DNA from: Psoroptes ovis
Lineage: Eukaryota; Arthropoda; Arachnida; Sarcoptiformes; Psoroptidae
DNA length: 64,000 bases
Reading direction: 5' to 3'
Assembly: GCA_002943765.1 (NCBI GenBank)
Contig: PQWQ01000007.1
Location: 2,482,501 to 2,546,500, forward strand
Position 1 is the stretch's first letter; every line of letters begins with the position of its first letter. The position numbers were made by a program, and so were the translations under genes. Under the pieces are notes generated by a model. That model was not told the DNA's origin and did no database searches. It saw nothing but the letters and a program-made list of their open reading frames with translations. Positions 13,874-26,400 of the stretch are shown here, piece by piece.

Positions 13874-14119
13874 CGTTGCAATATTTTGTCGACAATTCGT
13901 TGGTAAACGAAAACATGATGTGAACAATTTTGATGGCGATGATGATGATAAACGTTTACGTAAACTTTTCTTATCATTATTATCATTGGTGCTGGCAGTA
14001 GATGATGATGATAATTTTAATGATGAATTATGTCTGCAATATTTATAATGATAATGATGATCATATGAATTGTTATTGTTATTATTATTATCGGCCATTG
14101 TCAATTGATAATTTTTCAT
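13874..14119 (-). CDS. Probable alternative first coding exon of ankyrin
   Basis: Open frame starting with ATG at 14119 (a second ATG at 14098) and ending in a strong donor, ACG|GTAAGTT, in phase 0. Phase 0 is what the first ANK exon (start 10137) needs, so splicing would replace the 29-residue Gln/His leader with an 82-residue leader: Asn/His/Ser-rich, a basic stretch (KKSLRKRLSSSSPSK), then a Cys-containing end (LFTSCFRLPTNCRQN). Alternative N-termini before the ANK repeats are known in vertebrate ankyrins. The exon could instead belong to another small transcript, for example with the open stretch at 11331-11435. Confidence 0.5.
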
Positions 14120-16650
14120 AAAATTTAATTTTGAAAAACAAAATTAAACAAAAAATTACTTGACAAAGACAAATATTAAAATGATTTTGAATGAATTTTC
14201 GTTTAGTCAATCGCTGACCATTGACAATTTACAATTATTGATCAAATAATATTCAATTATTATTGAATAATTATAATTATCAATGGTAATGATGGTAATC
14301 GAGTAATGATTCAACAAATAATAAATAAAACAATATGTTGATCAGTTTTGATTAAAAATGGAATTGAATTCTTGAATGAAAAAATAGAAATAATTAGAAC
14401 AAACCAATAGTAATTATAAAATTTAAATTAGTTCAATCATTGATCATTTCAATTTCGCTTTTACATATAATTGTTGCTTAGTTTTCGTTAGTATCACATT
14501 TGCATATATGAATTGATTCGCATTTATTGATGATATCATCAATTCGATCATCATAATCATGATCATCATGATGACGATGATCAACATCAAAAAGGCAGAC
14601 CATAAAATAATCAAATTAATTACAATGTTTGTTATTATTAGATATTCATTGATTATGATTTGTTTATTCATTTTTGAATATTCTATTTTTATTTGATTTT
14701 TAGTCGAATTTGAATAATCAAACAAATAATTTCTTGTCAAAAACCACACATTTCAAGCAAATCAAATGATCAAATCAATGATTCTGGCACGATCACAGAC
14801 TTCTCCAAGATTTTCATGATTTCATGTAGAATTTATTTATTTATTTATTTCTTAGAAAGATTTTATTTCTCTGCAAATGATTTCAAACAAGAATATTAAT
14901 CAAAAAAATCAGAATAGAATTAAACAAACAATCAAATTCGCCTTTCCAATTTGGCAATAGGCATTAGAATTATCAATTATCATCATTATTATTATTCGCT
15001 TTGATCGATCTAATAATTAATGAATTTGTTTTCATTGATTTTAATTATTAATATGATCCGTGAGCAATTTGATGAGGTGTGGCACACCAACATTCATTAA
15101 AACCAACATTTATTCATTTGTTTTACTGAATCATGATTTTTGATTATTATGATCAAAGTTAGATCAAATCAAATTTCATTTTTTGTCCAATCATTGTTTG
15201 ATTTTGATTTTTTGGTAAAAAATCTGAAAAACATGTGTTGCATAGCATGAAGATGCAAGTATGCGTAGCCCCTGTTCATCATCATCATCATTAATGAATT
15301 TTTAGCCCCAATATCCTCGCCTGAATCGGGTTCAATTCAATTAAACCTCAACAGTCGATGCTGAAGGTTGATTTTTAATCACAATTCAAATATTCAAAGA
15401 ATATGCCACGACCCGTGATATGTATGAATGCCTTTGGGCATTTTAATTCCTTCTTTGCAATGAAAAATTGCCTGAAGCTCGCCTGCAGCTCACCTGTAGC
15501 TCAACTTCTTGGTTTGTTTACCAACAGGTAAACCTGTATACCTGCACAATCACATGCACACACATACACACACAAATGTTTTCGACTGGCGTCAAGCAGT
15601 CTGCCGAAAACCTTATTTGAAAATTTAGAAAATTAAACATTTTTTCGATAATAAAATTTATTTGAAAGTTTTAAAAGCAAAAAACCAAACACATTTGCGC
15701 ATAAGGCGGTATAAGGCGGTCAAGGACCAACAAATGCTCATTTGTGTTGATAAAAATGTTTGAAAATTCTTTGATTAAATAATTCCAACAGCATTTGATT
15801 CAGAACAGTTTTCATTGCAAACATATATGAGAAACACAGATATTTGCACAGGTGTCATCAAAGGATTGTGTTGTTGTTGCATGTATTTATCTCAGCAAAG
15901 CACATATGCAATTTATGCCCAGAAAATAGCGCACCATTTGCACACACACACACCTCACGCTGATTATCCGCGAATTTCGCATATTTCGCAATGCCTAAAT
16001 ACACATAGAGCACCACCGAAGATATTTCTCTTAGGTAAAATAAAAAAATTCATTAAAATATTTCATTTTTTCTGCACCTTTGTAGCGCAAGGTGTTTTTT
16101 ATTTATTTATTGATTTGATTTGTTGATTTGTGATTGGTTTGTTGACAAATTTGTTGATGATATATTTTTTTTAAACAGCAACGATCATACCATACTGTGA
16201 CAAGAATTTATTTCTTTGTAAATGACAAAGATTTCTAATTGATTTTACATTAAATTGTTTATTCGAAGATTTTTTTTGTAGGATTCACCTGAATGATTCG
16301 TATAATGTAAATGAATGGGTTAACTCTTGGGAAATTATAAAATATTCAAAAAAATATCAATTCATTTATTCATATATCAATGATAGTAAATAATGGCAAT
16401 AAAATTCTTGAAATAATAAAATTAATTAATTTGAATAATTTAAAATAATAAAATCAATGATGAATGATAATATAAATTAATTTGATTCATGAATTTATTT
16501 ACAATGATTCTAATGGATTGATGATGATAACATCAATTTTTTTTTTCGCTGATGAATTTCTACGTGGTCATGTACAACAATAGTAATTTTAATCGAAGTA
16601 AATATCACAGGTTTCGAAGGGTTTTTGATCAATTATCCTCAATTTTTGGT
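14120..16650. other. Intergenic region between ankyrin and the TSP1 protease
   Basis: No gene seen. The block 15240-15560 is less AT-rich than its surroundings, with several short hairpins and an 11-bp triplicate repeat (see findings). A perfect 10-bp tandem (ATAAGGCGGT twice) lies at 15701-15720. The 3' UTR of the protease occupies the right end. Confidence 0.6.
16494..16499 (-). terminator. Poly(A) signal of the TSP1 serine protease
   Basis: AATAAA on the minus strand about 150 bp after the stop codon at 16651, a normal distance. Confidence 0.5.
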
Positions 16651-18261
16651 TCAAATATTTTCTGCGATCGTTTTACGTATCCACTTTACAACATTCGGTA
16701 CTTTTGCATAGATACCGTATTTATTTTTTTTACCACAACCCTCACCGAAACTTGTGATGCCATATAGGTACCATTTATTATTCTGATTGATTGATGCTGA
16801 TGCGGATGATTTTTTATTGAACAACAATGGACCACCACTATCACCAGCGCAGCTATCGATTTTACCTTTTTTATAGCCAGCACAAACCATGTTATCTGAA
16901 ATCATATATTTATCTTTATAAACATTACGGCAATCATCATTATCAGCGATCGGTACTTGTGCTTGATGCAGGACATCACTGCCGAACATTGCTGAATTTT
17001 TCCTTTTACCCCAACCAAGTATTGTACCAAGACTGTTTGTTGATAATTGATCTTGTTCAGATGGTAAACATATTGGTGATACAAATCGATTCATACGGAA
17101 AGGATGTCGCAATTTTAATAATGCAATATCATTATCTACAGTATCTGGATCATATTCTGGATGAACAAACAGCGAAGATACGGCTTGTTGTTGTTCAGAC
17201 CCTTCCGGTATCATGAGATCATGTTCACCAGCTCGAACAAATAAACGTCGACGTACACAGTGTGCTGCTGTTATGACAAATTGTGGTGTAATCAAAGTAC
17301 CACCACAAAATGCTTCATGATTACGATTAAGAATGGCGACGATCCATGGCCATCGTCCTTTGTTCGCCTCTCTTCCACCAATAATGCGTAACATACTTGC
17401 TAAATCATTGCGAACAGATGATTGACCGCATGTTTCATCATTGATCATGAGACTTTCATTTGATGGTTGACGATTATGTGGATTAACGGCGACCAAACTA
17501 TTCACATTCTCGTTTTCATCATTTTTTGATTTGAAATATTTTTCACAATTAACACTTCCTTTTTTAGCACAGATCGCATCTTCATGTATGGTACTGTTAC
17601 CACAAATTTCTTTCATTTCACATGTACGATAGCGTCGTGTTTGACAATGTTCAGTGCATGGTGACCATTTTGACCATTGTGAATAAACATAACTTTGTAA
17701 ATGATAAAGTACTTTAAATTCGGTACTTCTACCACGACCATTATTGTTGATTAATTGTTGCTGTTGTTGAATATAATGGTGATGATGATTATGATTATGA
17801 TGAATTGATTGTGATAAATCTGATCGACATCGATCACCAGTACAATTTCTTTCTTCTTTTTGTACATTCGATTGACATTGATCAGGACGAATACAAATTC
17901 GTGTACGAACTTGTTTACAACGTTTTCTACAACGCGACCAACTTGACCATTCACTATAGATCGATGTTTGATTTGAATTGATCGAATCAGTTGAATTATC
18001 ATTCGATTTCACCGATGGTTCAATGTAGTGAAAACGACGATTCATCGATATCAATCCAGGACGCTGATTAAATCGAAAGAAAATAAAATAAAGAAAGATT
18101 TGATTCGATTAATTTTTTGTTCAATTGGATTCAAAATAAAATAATTAATTCAAATTCTCCAAACAAATTTTACATACCATACGACCGAGACGAATTCGGC
18201 GACATTCCAACACACAAATTGTTAGCAGACAAATATGCAAGAAAATTAATATCAACTTCAT
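16651..18261 (-). CDS. Secreted trypsin-like serine protease with two TSP1 repeats
   Basis: Two exons, 18261-18178 and 18063-16651, joined in phase 0 across a 114-bp intron, encode 498 residues. The first exon is a signal peptide (MKLILIFLHICLLTICVLEC). Two thrombospondin type-1 repeats follow near residues 64-105 and 155-200 (YSEWSSWSRC and YSQWSKWSPC, Cys-rich), separated by a His/Gln-rich stretch. The S1 protease domain starts at the activation site R254/IIGG. The catalytic triad is His296 (TAAHC), Asp340 (NDIALLKL) and Ser437 (GDSGGP). Asp431 in the pocket position implies cleavage after Arg or Lys. All catalytic residues are intact, so it is probably an active zymogen. Neither a CLIP domain nor other regulatory domain was found. 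The substrate is unknown; extracellular-matrix or cascade roles are only guesses. The TSP1 repeats suggest binding to matrix or glycans. Confidence 0.92.
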
Positions 18262-20161
18262 ATTCGATGATGTCTAATGAAGATCAAACACACGAAAAAG
18301 TTCAAGAATGGACACAACGAAAAATAATGAAACAAATCAATCAAATTATAAAAATCGTCGATAGCAAAAAAAAAAAATATCGATCCAACATGTAGCGAAT
18401 GCAAATGGCAAATGATCATATCATCATTCAAAATTTATTCATATTTAAATTGTGTAAAAACTGCTGCGACAGCAACAACACCGCCAACAATAACTACAGC
18501 ACAACAGAACAGCCACAATTCTTATTTTACATTCAAGAACCAGAAAATTTCATTTAAAATAGAATAGAAAAAGCCATAGATATTTTTTTCTGTGAACGAA
18601 AGAAAGAAATAAGAAGAACAAGAAATAAATTACTTATGAAAACTTACGAATTGAACTTACTGAGAATGCACGTGAATGAAATAATAATCATAATCATCAC
18701 AATAAGAGCAGGTGTCATCAGGTCAATTGGTGGTGGTAAATGATTGGTACACTGTAATGGTGTAATGTTGATAATCTTAGTGTTATTTGTTTTAAATGAT
18801 CAAAAAAAGAAGAAATGTTCGAAAGAAACTAAAACAAATTTACACAAGATTTACACCACCGACCGGGAATTATTTATTTCAATACAATTTCCACAATGCA
18901 ACAACAACATTGCACCGATGGTCATTTTTCGTTCTCTTTTTATCATCGAATTCGTTGTTATCTTTGATCCGTTTTCCAAATGAAACTTTTCAATAATTTG
19001 GAAATTTTAAAATTCTGTCATAAAAAAGAATTAAATTAGATTCAAATCTTCTAATTTCTTCATTCATTTCATCACAAACATCTTTGATCGATCTTGGACA
19101 GATGCATAAATCCACTTACCACACTTTGATCCTCATATAACCTTATTTTGAACACAGCAACATGATCATAATGAATTCTGGATTAAATATGATGGTCAAC
19201 AATGTATGATCAACATTGATCAGCATCTTAATTTAAGAAGATTTTTTTTTGCCTTAAAGCCTTTACAGATGTTTTCATTTCAATTTCAAAAGAATCTTTT
19301 GTAATGCTTGAGATTTGAAAATTCCTTAGAAAAATGTTCGAACACAAACCATTTTGCTTTATAAAACGATTCTTGAAAACATATTGACTTGATAACATAA
19401 TCTTTGCAGATTATTGGTATTTTAGTATCAATATTTGGTCATGGATTATTATTATTATTAAAATTATTTGCAAGATGTTCAACAGAACAAAACAAAAAAA
19501 AAATGAACTAAAAATCGAATAACCAAATGGACACCAAGTGAGAATCTGGATTTGATTTGAATATTCGTTTGAATGACACAGGTGCGTGCAATATACGCAA
19601 GCTTTTGCTCATCGTTTACCATATAAGATGATTTTTTTTTTATTCTTTTGGCCAGAAAATGAAATTGCACATGTGGCCACCAATAATATAACATTCTTCA
19701 TATGAATAAAATGTACATACACAGGTAAACTAATCAACCAAACTTTACAGGTCTATAATTTCATCAATATATTTATCTATTAATTTATTTGCACAGTTTT
19801 TATTTATTTTTCGGACAAAAAAAATATATAAAACATCACCTGGTCATTATTTGATCCATTTTGCATCCATAGTATTATAACAGTCAACAAATAGACAAAC
19901 AAATAATTAAACAAACAAACAAAACCACAATGAAATGTTCAATTGTTTTATTTGAACATATATTTTTTGAATTCAAATTCAAGGCAGACAAAATTGATGA
20001 AAGAAAAAAGAATTAAAATTTTTGAAATATGAATTTTCTAAAGAAATGCATACATAAATAATGAAAGCTCAAATAATTTAGAATTTTTAAGCAAAAATGC
20101 AAGAAAATATGAAAGCCGAAAAAATTGGATCAACAAGGCTTGTGATGAAACTAACTAATAA
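18262..20161. other. Intergenic region upstream of the protease and downstream of the caspase
   Basis: No protein gene seen. On the minus strand two donor-like GTAAGTT sites occur near 18640-18662, so a noncoding 5' exon of the protease may end there (for example CTCA|GTAAGTT). A minus-strand AATAAA at 19947-19952 could serve the caspase. Otherwise AT-rich sequence without recognised structure. Confidence 0.5.
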
Positions 20162-21279
20162 TCACAAACTAATCAAACGTGTTAATGTTGACATTAAACA
20201 TGGTATTTGTTTTTTACCATGCATTCGTACATTATTCGGTACTCTGGATTCATAATTGATGGCAACTTTCTGACAAACAATCGTCAACAATGTCATAAGA
20301 TCAAATTGTCCAGCATATTCGTCTAAAACATCGCATAATGTTTGCATGAACCATGAACCATTTTCAACATTACGCCATGAATAATAGCCAGGAAATGTAC
20401 TATAAAAAATGAGAAAATCTGCATAATTAGGTAACATGAAATAATTTGATGTTGTTGGAGCGTCATGAGCCAAAACACCGGAATCAAATTCTTCTCCTTG
20501 ACATGCTTGAATGAAGAATAATTTCGGTTTTCCCAACAATGTTTTACAGCGTTGACCAGTAAAAAATTCAAACATTTTATTCGTATCAAATTTTCTATCT
20601 TTAGTATGCAAAACTAAAATGAAAAAATGAAATTAAAAAAATGAACGATTCTAAAATCATTGAAACATACTTCCATTGGATCCATGTGTTAAGATACACA
20701 TAGCAAAACAATTGAAGCTTGAATGGTCTTTCGCCGATTCTTGAATCGAAAAAAATATCAATAAATTAACAAATAATGACAAGAAATTTGTGAAAAAAAA
20801 TTCATACCATTTTTGAAAACTTCGAACGTTTTTTGATAGGTTAAATTATTGAAAATTTCAACATTAAATTTGAGCTTTTGAAATGTATGAATCAATTTTT
20901 TGACATCATTATCAGTACCACGACGTTGATTGAGATCTTCAGCATCAAAATGTTCATAATTTAATATTATACATCGTCCATTAATTGCATTATCCATTGC
21001 ATAATAGAGATCATCACGTTTTGATGCAATTTTTACACTGTTATTATTATTGTTTGCTTGTTGTTGAGAATCATTGAATTTTAGATCAATCGATCTACTA
21101 ACGCTACAACTTTTTAAATTAGCAAATGAATGAGAGAATAATTTTTTTGGATCACTTTTTATGATTAGAATTTTTTTAATGATAAATTATCATAACTCAA
21201 GTACTTACAGATTGAACAAAAAACCTGAATCAAATTCATGATTATTTGTTGATGAACCATTGTTACTATTTGGTTCCAT
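20162..21279 (-). CDS. Effector caspase (caspase-3/7-like)
   Basis: Exons 21279-21209, 21154-20808, 20739-20671 and 20613-20162 give 312 residues; the first intron is only 54 bp. Caspases are cysteine proteases that cut after Asp and execute apoptosis in the cytosol. The N-terminal about 75 residues are a short low-complexity prodomain with no CARD or DED, as expected of an executioner. The large subunit carries the catalytic His158 (LTHGSNG) and Cys200 in QACQG. The small subunit holds the substrate-pocket block YYSWRNVENGSWF, close to caspase-3/7. The intersubunit linker is short, with Asp206 and Asp213 as candidate cleavage sites. The start ATG (21279) is the first in frame. It is divergent to TCF, 2.2 kb apart. 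The family call is firm; one-to-one orthology is not claimed. Confidence 0.95.
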
Positions 21280-23466
21280 ATCTTAAAAATATGTCTTTGA
21301 TCAAATCAGAATGAGTTAAGATTGGACTTTACAAACGTTATTTCAATGAAAACAATGGTAAATATGCTTTAAATGTAATTGTTTATATTCTGACTTGAAG
21401 AATCCATACGAACAAAGAACGTATTCGCTACGAACGAATGAATAAAAAAAATGGACTGAATGCACATGTGCGTGGAATCGATATTTTGTCATTTAAAAAA
21501 TCGATTAGTTACAATCGATTGTTTTTTTAAATTCTGAAAATTTAGTGGAATTCTTGCCCGATAGATGGCAGCTAATTCATGTTTGGTTTCTACCTAAGAT
21601 TTTGGTGGCCAAACATGTGTAAAACACAAATCATCATCATGTGTGCTTATCACGCTCAATCAAAGATCAAAGGTACAAAGTTCAGCTTTGTGAAGACAAC
21701 GAAACGAAAAATTGGAAGAAATAGTAAAGAAACGAAGCAAGAAAAGGCAAAATACCAAAAAAAAATGAAGGAAAATTTTAATGCTAACAACGAGAGTGGA
21801 TCACATTACAAACAATTTTTTCTTGATTTTTCTTATCTTTGAAATCAGAGAAAATATTTTTTCGTTGCTTATCTATTTTACAGTGCAAAACACTTGAATA
21901 AAGAATTTGGTTATTTTATGAATTTTTTTTTCAGTCACAATGAACATTAATTCACTCTTGTCAATGTTTAATCAATGAATGTAACCAGAAAAAAAGCCCA
22001 TTGTGACCGTCACACAACAAAAACCTCGAAAAAAAACCAAGAATTTTTGAAATAAAAGTAATTGAATGGGTGGGGCTAATGCTTTCGAATGTTTATTCGA
22101 AAATAAACCAAAAAAAAAAAAAAAAAAATTGATAGTACTGTCAATAGACACAGGACCAGAAAAAAAACATATCACACATTTACTGCGCTTCTACCTTTTA
22201 GAGATATATGAAATAATAGGGGCGGGATTCTTTCACTGAATTCAATACTGATTGTGAATTGTGGCAGTGGTATAACAATACCATTCATGATGATTGGATC
22301 CAACAGTTGCAAATGCTTCTGCCACAGTATTGATATACATTCTTCAACTGCACAAATATAGAGCAATCTGGTAATGGTGATGAGTGGTTAGCAAGAACCA
22401 AGAAGCCAATAAAATCAAACCTAACAAAGAAGAAGAATGCGCGTAACATAAGATGTGTTGAGAATTGAACCAGAAATTTTTATTTTTCAAATATTTGAAA
22501 ATGTGAACCACTCGAATACACATGTTTGCCAGTGGTTGTGTTGTGCAGTGCATTGCGTACATGTGTATGTTTGTCTGCATCGAATTTGAATGCTTAATTT
22601 AAATACATATTTTGGCGGTTAATCGAAGAAAATTTGAAAAAAGAAACATTTGAATATGGAAAATTATTCGTTCGAATTCGATTTCTTGATTTCCTTTTTG
22701 ATATTCTCAGTGTGAAAAATTTAAATTTTCAATCAAAAATCTTTGCCATCCGATCATCAAAATGAGTCGAAAATCAATGATTTAATGATAATCAATCGAA
22801 AATCATCCATAAATCAATCATCAAATTAATCATCGTCATCATCATCATTATTAAATTATCATCGATCTCTATTTGTATATTTCTGAGTTTTTTGTCAATT
22901 TTTCAAAATATTTCAAAATATTTTAGAAAAAAAAATTGTGATATTTTAAACCAAAATAATCATTATTTATTCATTGAAATTAAATTAAATCCAACTCACC
23001 ATTATCATTCATCATCATTAATTATCGCCTGATTTAATTGATTATTTTCTATCAAGAAAAAAAATGATAATAAAGAAGATAGAAAGGATTCAAATCAAAT
23101 TTTTTAATTAATTGAAACCAAGACGAAGTTTTTCATTACTTTGATTCCAAATAATGTTCTACGACTGTGTTTTTGTGTGAATTTTCTTTGATTTGATTTG
23201 AAGTTTCTTCAAATGATTCCCCTTGATTTTTCTTTAAAAATTCTTCAAAATAAAGCCAACAAGTGTCCATAATAATTGAAATTGAAAAAATCAAGAAAAT
23301 TTGTGGTAATGTGTCTTTCATTAATTTAAGAAAAAAAATGTGTTTTTCTCCCCAAAAAAAGTACAAATTTACTTGTCTCATCTGTGTTTCATTCTTCGTT
23401 ATTTAATAATTGTGTACAAATAATTTTCTATTCGACAATTGAATCTTAATAAACAAAAACAGAAAA
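21280..23466. other. Divergent upstream region of caspase and TCF
   Basis: Contains the promoters and 5' UTRs of both genes, neither pinpointed. A CTCF-like word (CCGATAGATGGCAGC) lies at 21558-21572 and a 19-bp poly(A) run at 22110-22128. No other gene recognised. Confidence 0.55.
22110..22128 (+). repeat. Poly(A) tract, 19 bp
   Basis: Homopolymer between the caspase and TCF genes. Confidence 0.9.
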
Positions 23467-26400
23467 ATGCCAGTCGGTAGTACATCGGCTGAAGATTTAG
23501 CATCTTCAGATGAGATAAAAATATTCAAATTTGAAGGTGAAGATGAGAAAAGATCATCAGCTGATTTGACTGATTTAAAATCAAGTTTAATCACTGAAAG
23601 TGATCAGGTAATTTTTTTAGCTTTTTTTTGAAATTTTTATTTTCGCCAAAATCTATTTTCTTTAATCAATACTTTATTACGTTTCAATCAAAATTTTGAC
23701 CATTTATTTTCAAATTTTCTATTTGTACGGCAAAAAAGTACACAAGAAACCCAATTTAAAAATCGATGACAATACAAAAATCAACAATTAGGCAAAAAGA
23801 ACAACAGGAAAATGTATTTTATTTTATCAAATTGATTTTCATATATGAATATAAATATTAGAAAATCATAAATTGACAATAGCAACAGCAACAATAAGAA
23901 GAAATAATCACATCTTATCCTCAATTGATATTCGAGATTTTTTATTTCCAATATCTTATCTTTCGATATATTTTCTTTTAATTTTTTCATTTTTTGTATG
24001 CATATGTTTTTACATTGATTTATTGATGATTTCCTATGAGGTTTTAGCATACAAAAAGAAATGAGTGAAAATGCCACACCAATCAAAACTTGCAACAATT
24101 GATGATGATAATGATATGTGTTTTTGCTTTACTCATTATTTTGATCAAGAGAATTTTTTTTCTCTAATTCACGATCTAAGCAACTAATCGATTTGATTGA
24201 TTGATTGATCATGAGAATGATATATCACACATATACATTTTAATTGGTTGTTGATAATAAACAATTAATTATAAAAGCACAAATTCAAACAAAAATGAAA
24301 ACACAAACTTTGCATTTAAAAAAAAACTCAAAAAAAGTCCTCATCAAAAAGTAAAACCAATAAAATTTTTGAATTTGACTTGAAAATGAATTAATTAGTA
24401 ATCACCTATGACAATTCAGGGGTTATTATATTGGCTATTAAAATTCTTGACCAAAAAAAATGTTGCAAAACAATTGAATTTTTTTCATTTTTGAAATTTC
24501 AAAAATTTACATTTGTCAAAATATTATATGGCTTATGTCTTCAGTATAATCTTTTTAGCCCCTGGATGAGTTGTGCTTCAGCAGAAGCAGAAATAGCAAC
24601 AGGTATTGTTTGCATTTTCACTTGTTCAAAATTTAAAACATGCCTTGACCATGCGTCACGCGTATATCAATCATAATCTTAGGCAAAGATTAAATTTGAA
24701 AATGAAAACATAGAAATTCTTTTGGGCATTTTGGCTCCAAGGGTGGTGATATGGCTTGGCAAATATTATTGCTGTTGTTGCTCAATGCAGATAGATACCA
24801 ATTGTTGATGATGATGAATGCCAATGGCAATATTTTATATATTTTAAATGAAATTTTTTTTTTACAACAAAAAAAAAACATAAAAATTGTCGTTTATTTA
24901 CATGTTGTTTCAATAATCATAATAATGTTATTATTTAGTTTTATTACACCATAACGAATAAGAAGAAGAAAATAACCTTTGAATATAAACAAACAAAACA
25001 AATCTATTAAAAAACAACAACAACAACAACAAGCAAGCAAGAAAGCCATTTGAAAATGTATATTCGAAACAGATTTTATTTCTCATTTTCTTTTTAAAAA
25101 AATATTTTTATTAGCAAATCACATTTGATAAAATCCATACGAAGAAATATTAAGAAGAAAATTCTTCATAAAAAAAATTGGAAATAAATTTTATTTCACA
25201 AAAAATATTAAGAAAGAAATTTTATATATAAAAATTTTGAATAGAAATGAATGAAATCGAGAGGCTTTTAAATTTTATTTTATTTTATTCATTTCAAAAG
25301 ATTTCCTTTTAATTAAGTCGAGATTTTAAATCGAATTTTATCAAGATTTAATGAATGACTATGTTTGAATATATGTTTTAAAATGTTTGATTACGATCTA
25401 CATTTGCATTTGAGTGGAGGTATTTTCGAGGTTCACCCGATCATTGACCATTTCTTTTAATTCTTAAGACTTTTATGATTAAAGATTGAATTTATTCGAT
25501 CATGTTCGATGATTCAATGATTTGTGAACATATCTCTGAAAGATTTTATGGAAAAATGTTTATAAAAAAAAAATTCTAATTTCCCGCCATTTTTCCGGTC
25601 TATTTTAGGACAAAAATTCATTTAATCGTAAATCATCGTCGTCTGCAGCGACAAATTCACCTGTAAATGGTTCAACAAATGCTTCAAGTAGCAATGGTGG
25701 TGTTGGTGGATCTTCATCAAACAAAAGATCATCGAAAACATCATCATCATCATCTTCGGCTGCGATAAATATTGCTACCACTTCTACATCATCACCATCA
25801 TCATTATTATCCTCATCATCGATTGCCGCCAATTCATTGACAAATGGTGTTATCGGTGGTTTATCATCATCGCCAATTAATCATACAACAGATTTTAGTG
25901 GTAAGTGATTTAAATTTTTCTATTTTCCTTCTATGCTATGATCTGTTGACAGATTATGGATAAATAAATATATATTGAAGAAATGAGAAATTCTTTCGTA
26001 AATCTTGTAATTTTAAACTTTTACAAGTGAAGATATCAAGAATGAATGGTAAATAAATATTTGTGAAATAAACAAAAATAAATATGATTAATCATTACAT
26101 TTTTGATCTAATGTAAATCAAAATTTCAAAAAAAAAAAAAATGAAATTGAATAAAACCTCAGAAATTACCACAAATGATGATGATGATTATAATCATGAG
26201 GGATAAAAATATCCATTTAAATCAATAATCAAAATTAATCTAATTGTAAATAATGATAATCAAAAAAAAAACATAATAATAGCTATAAATCTTAACCTTA
26301 TTACATCTTAAATTCATCATTTACAAGCCCAACAATAAACACATAATCATTAGTGCTTGTAATAATGATTTTTATCAATTATCAAAGTTTTTCTATGTTT

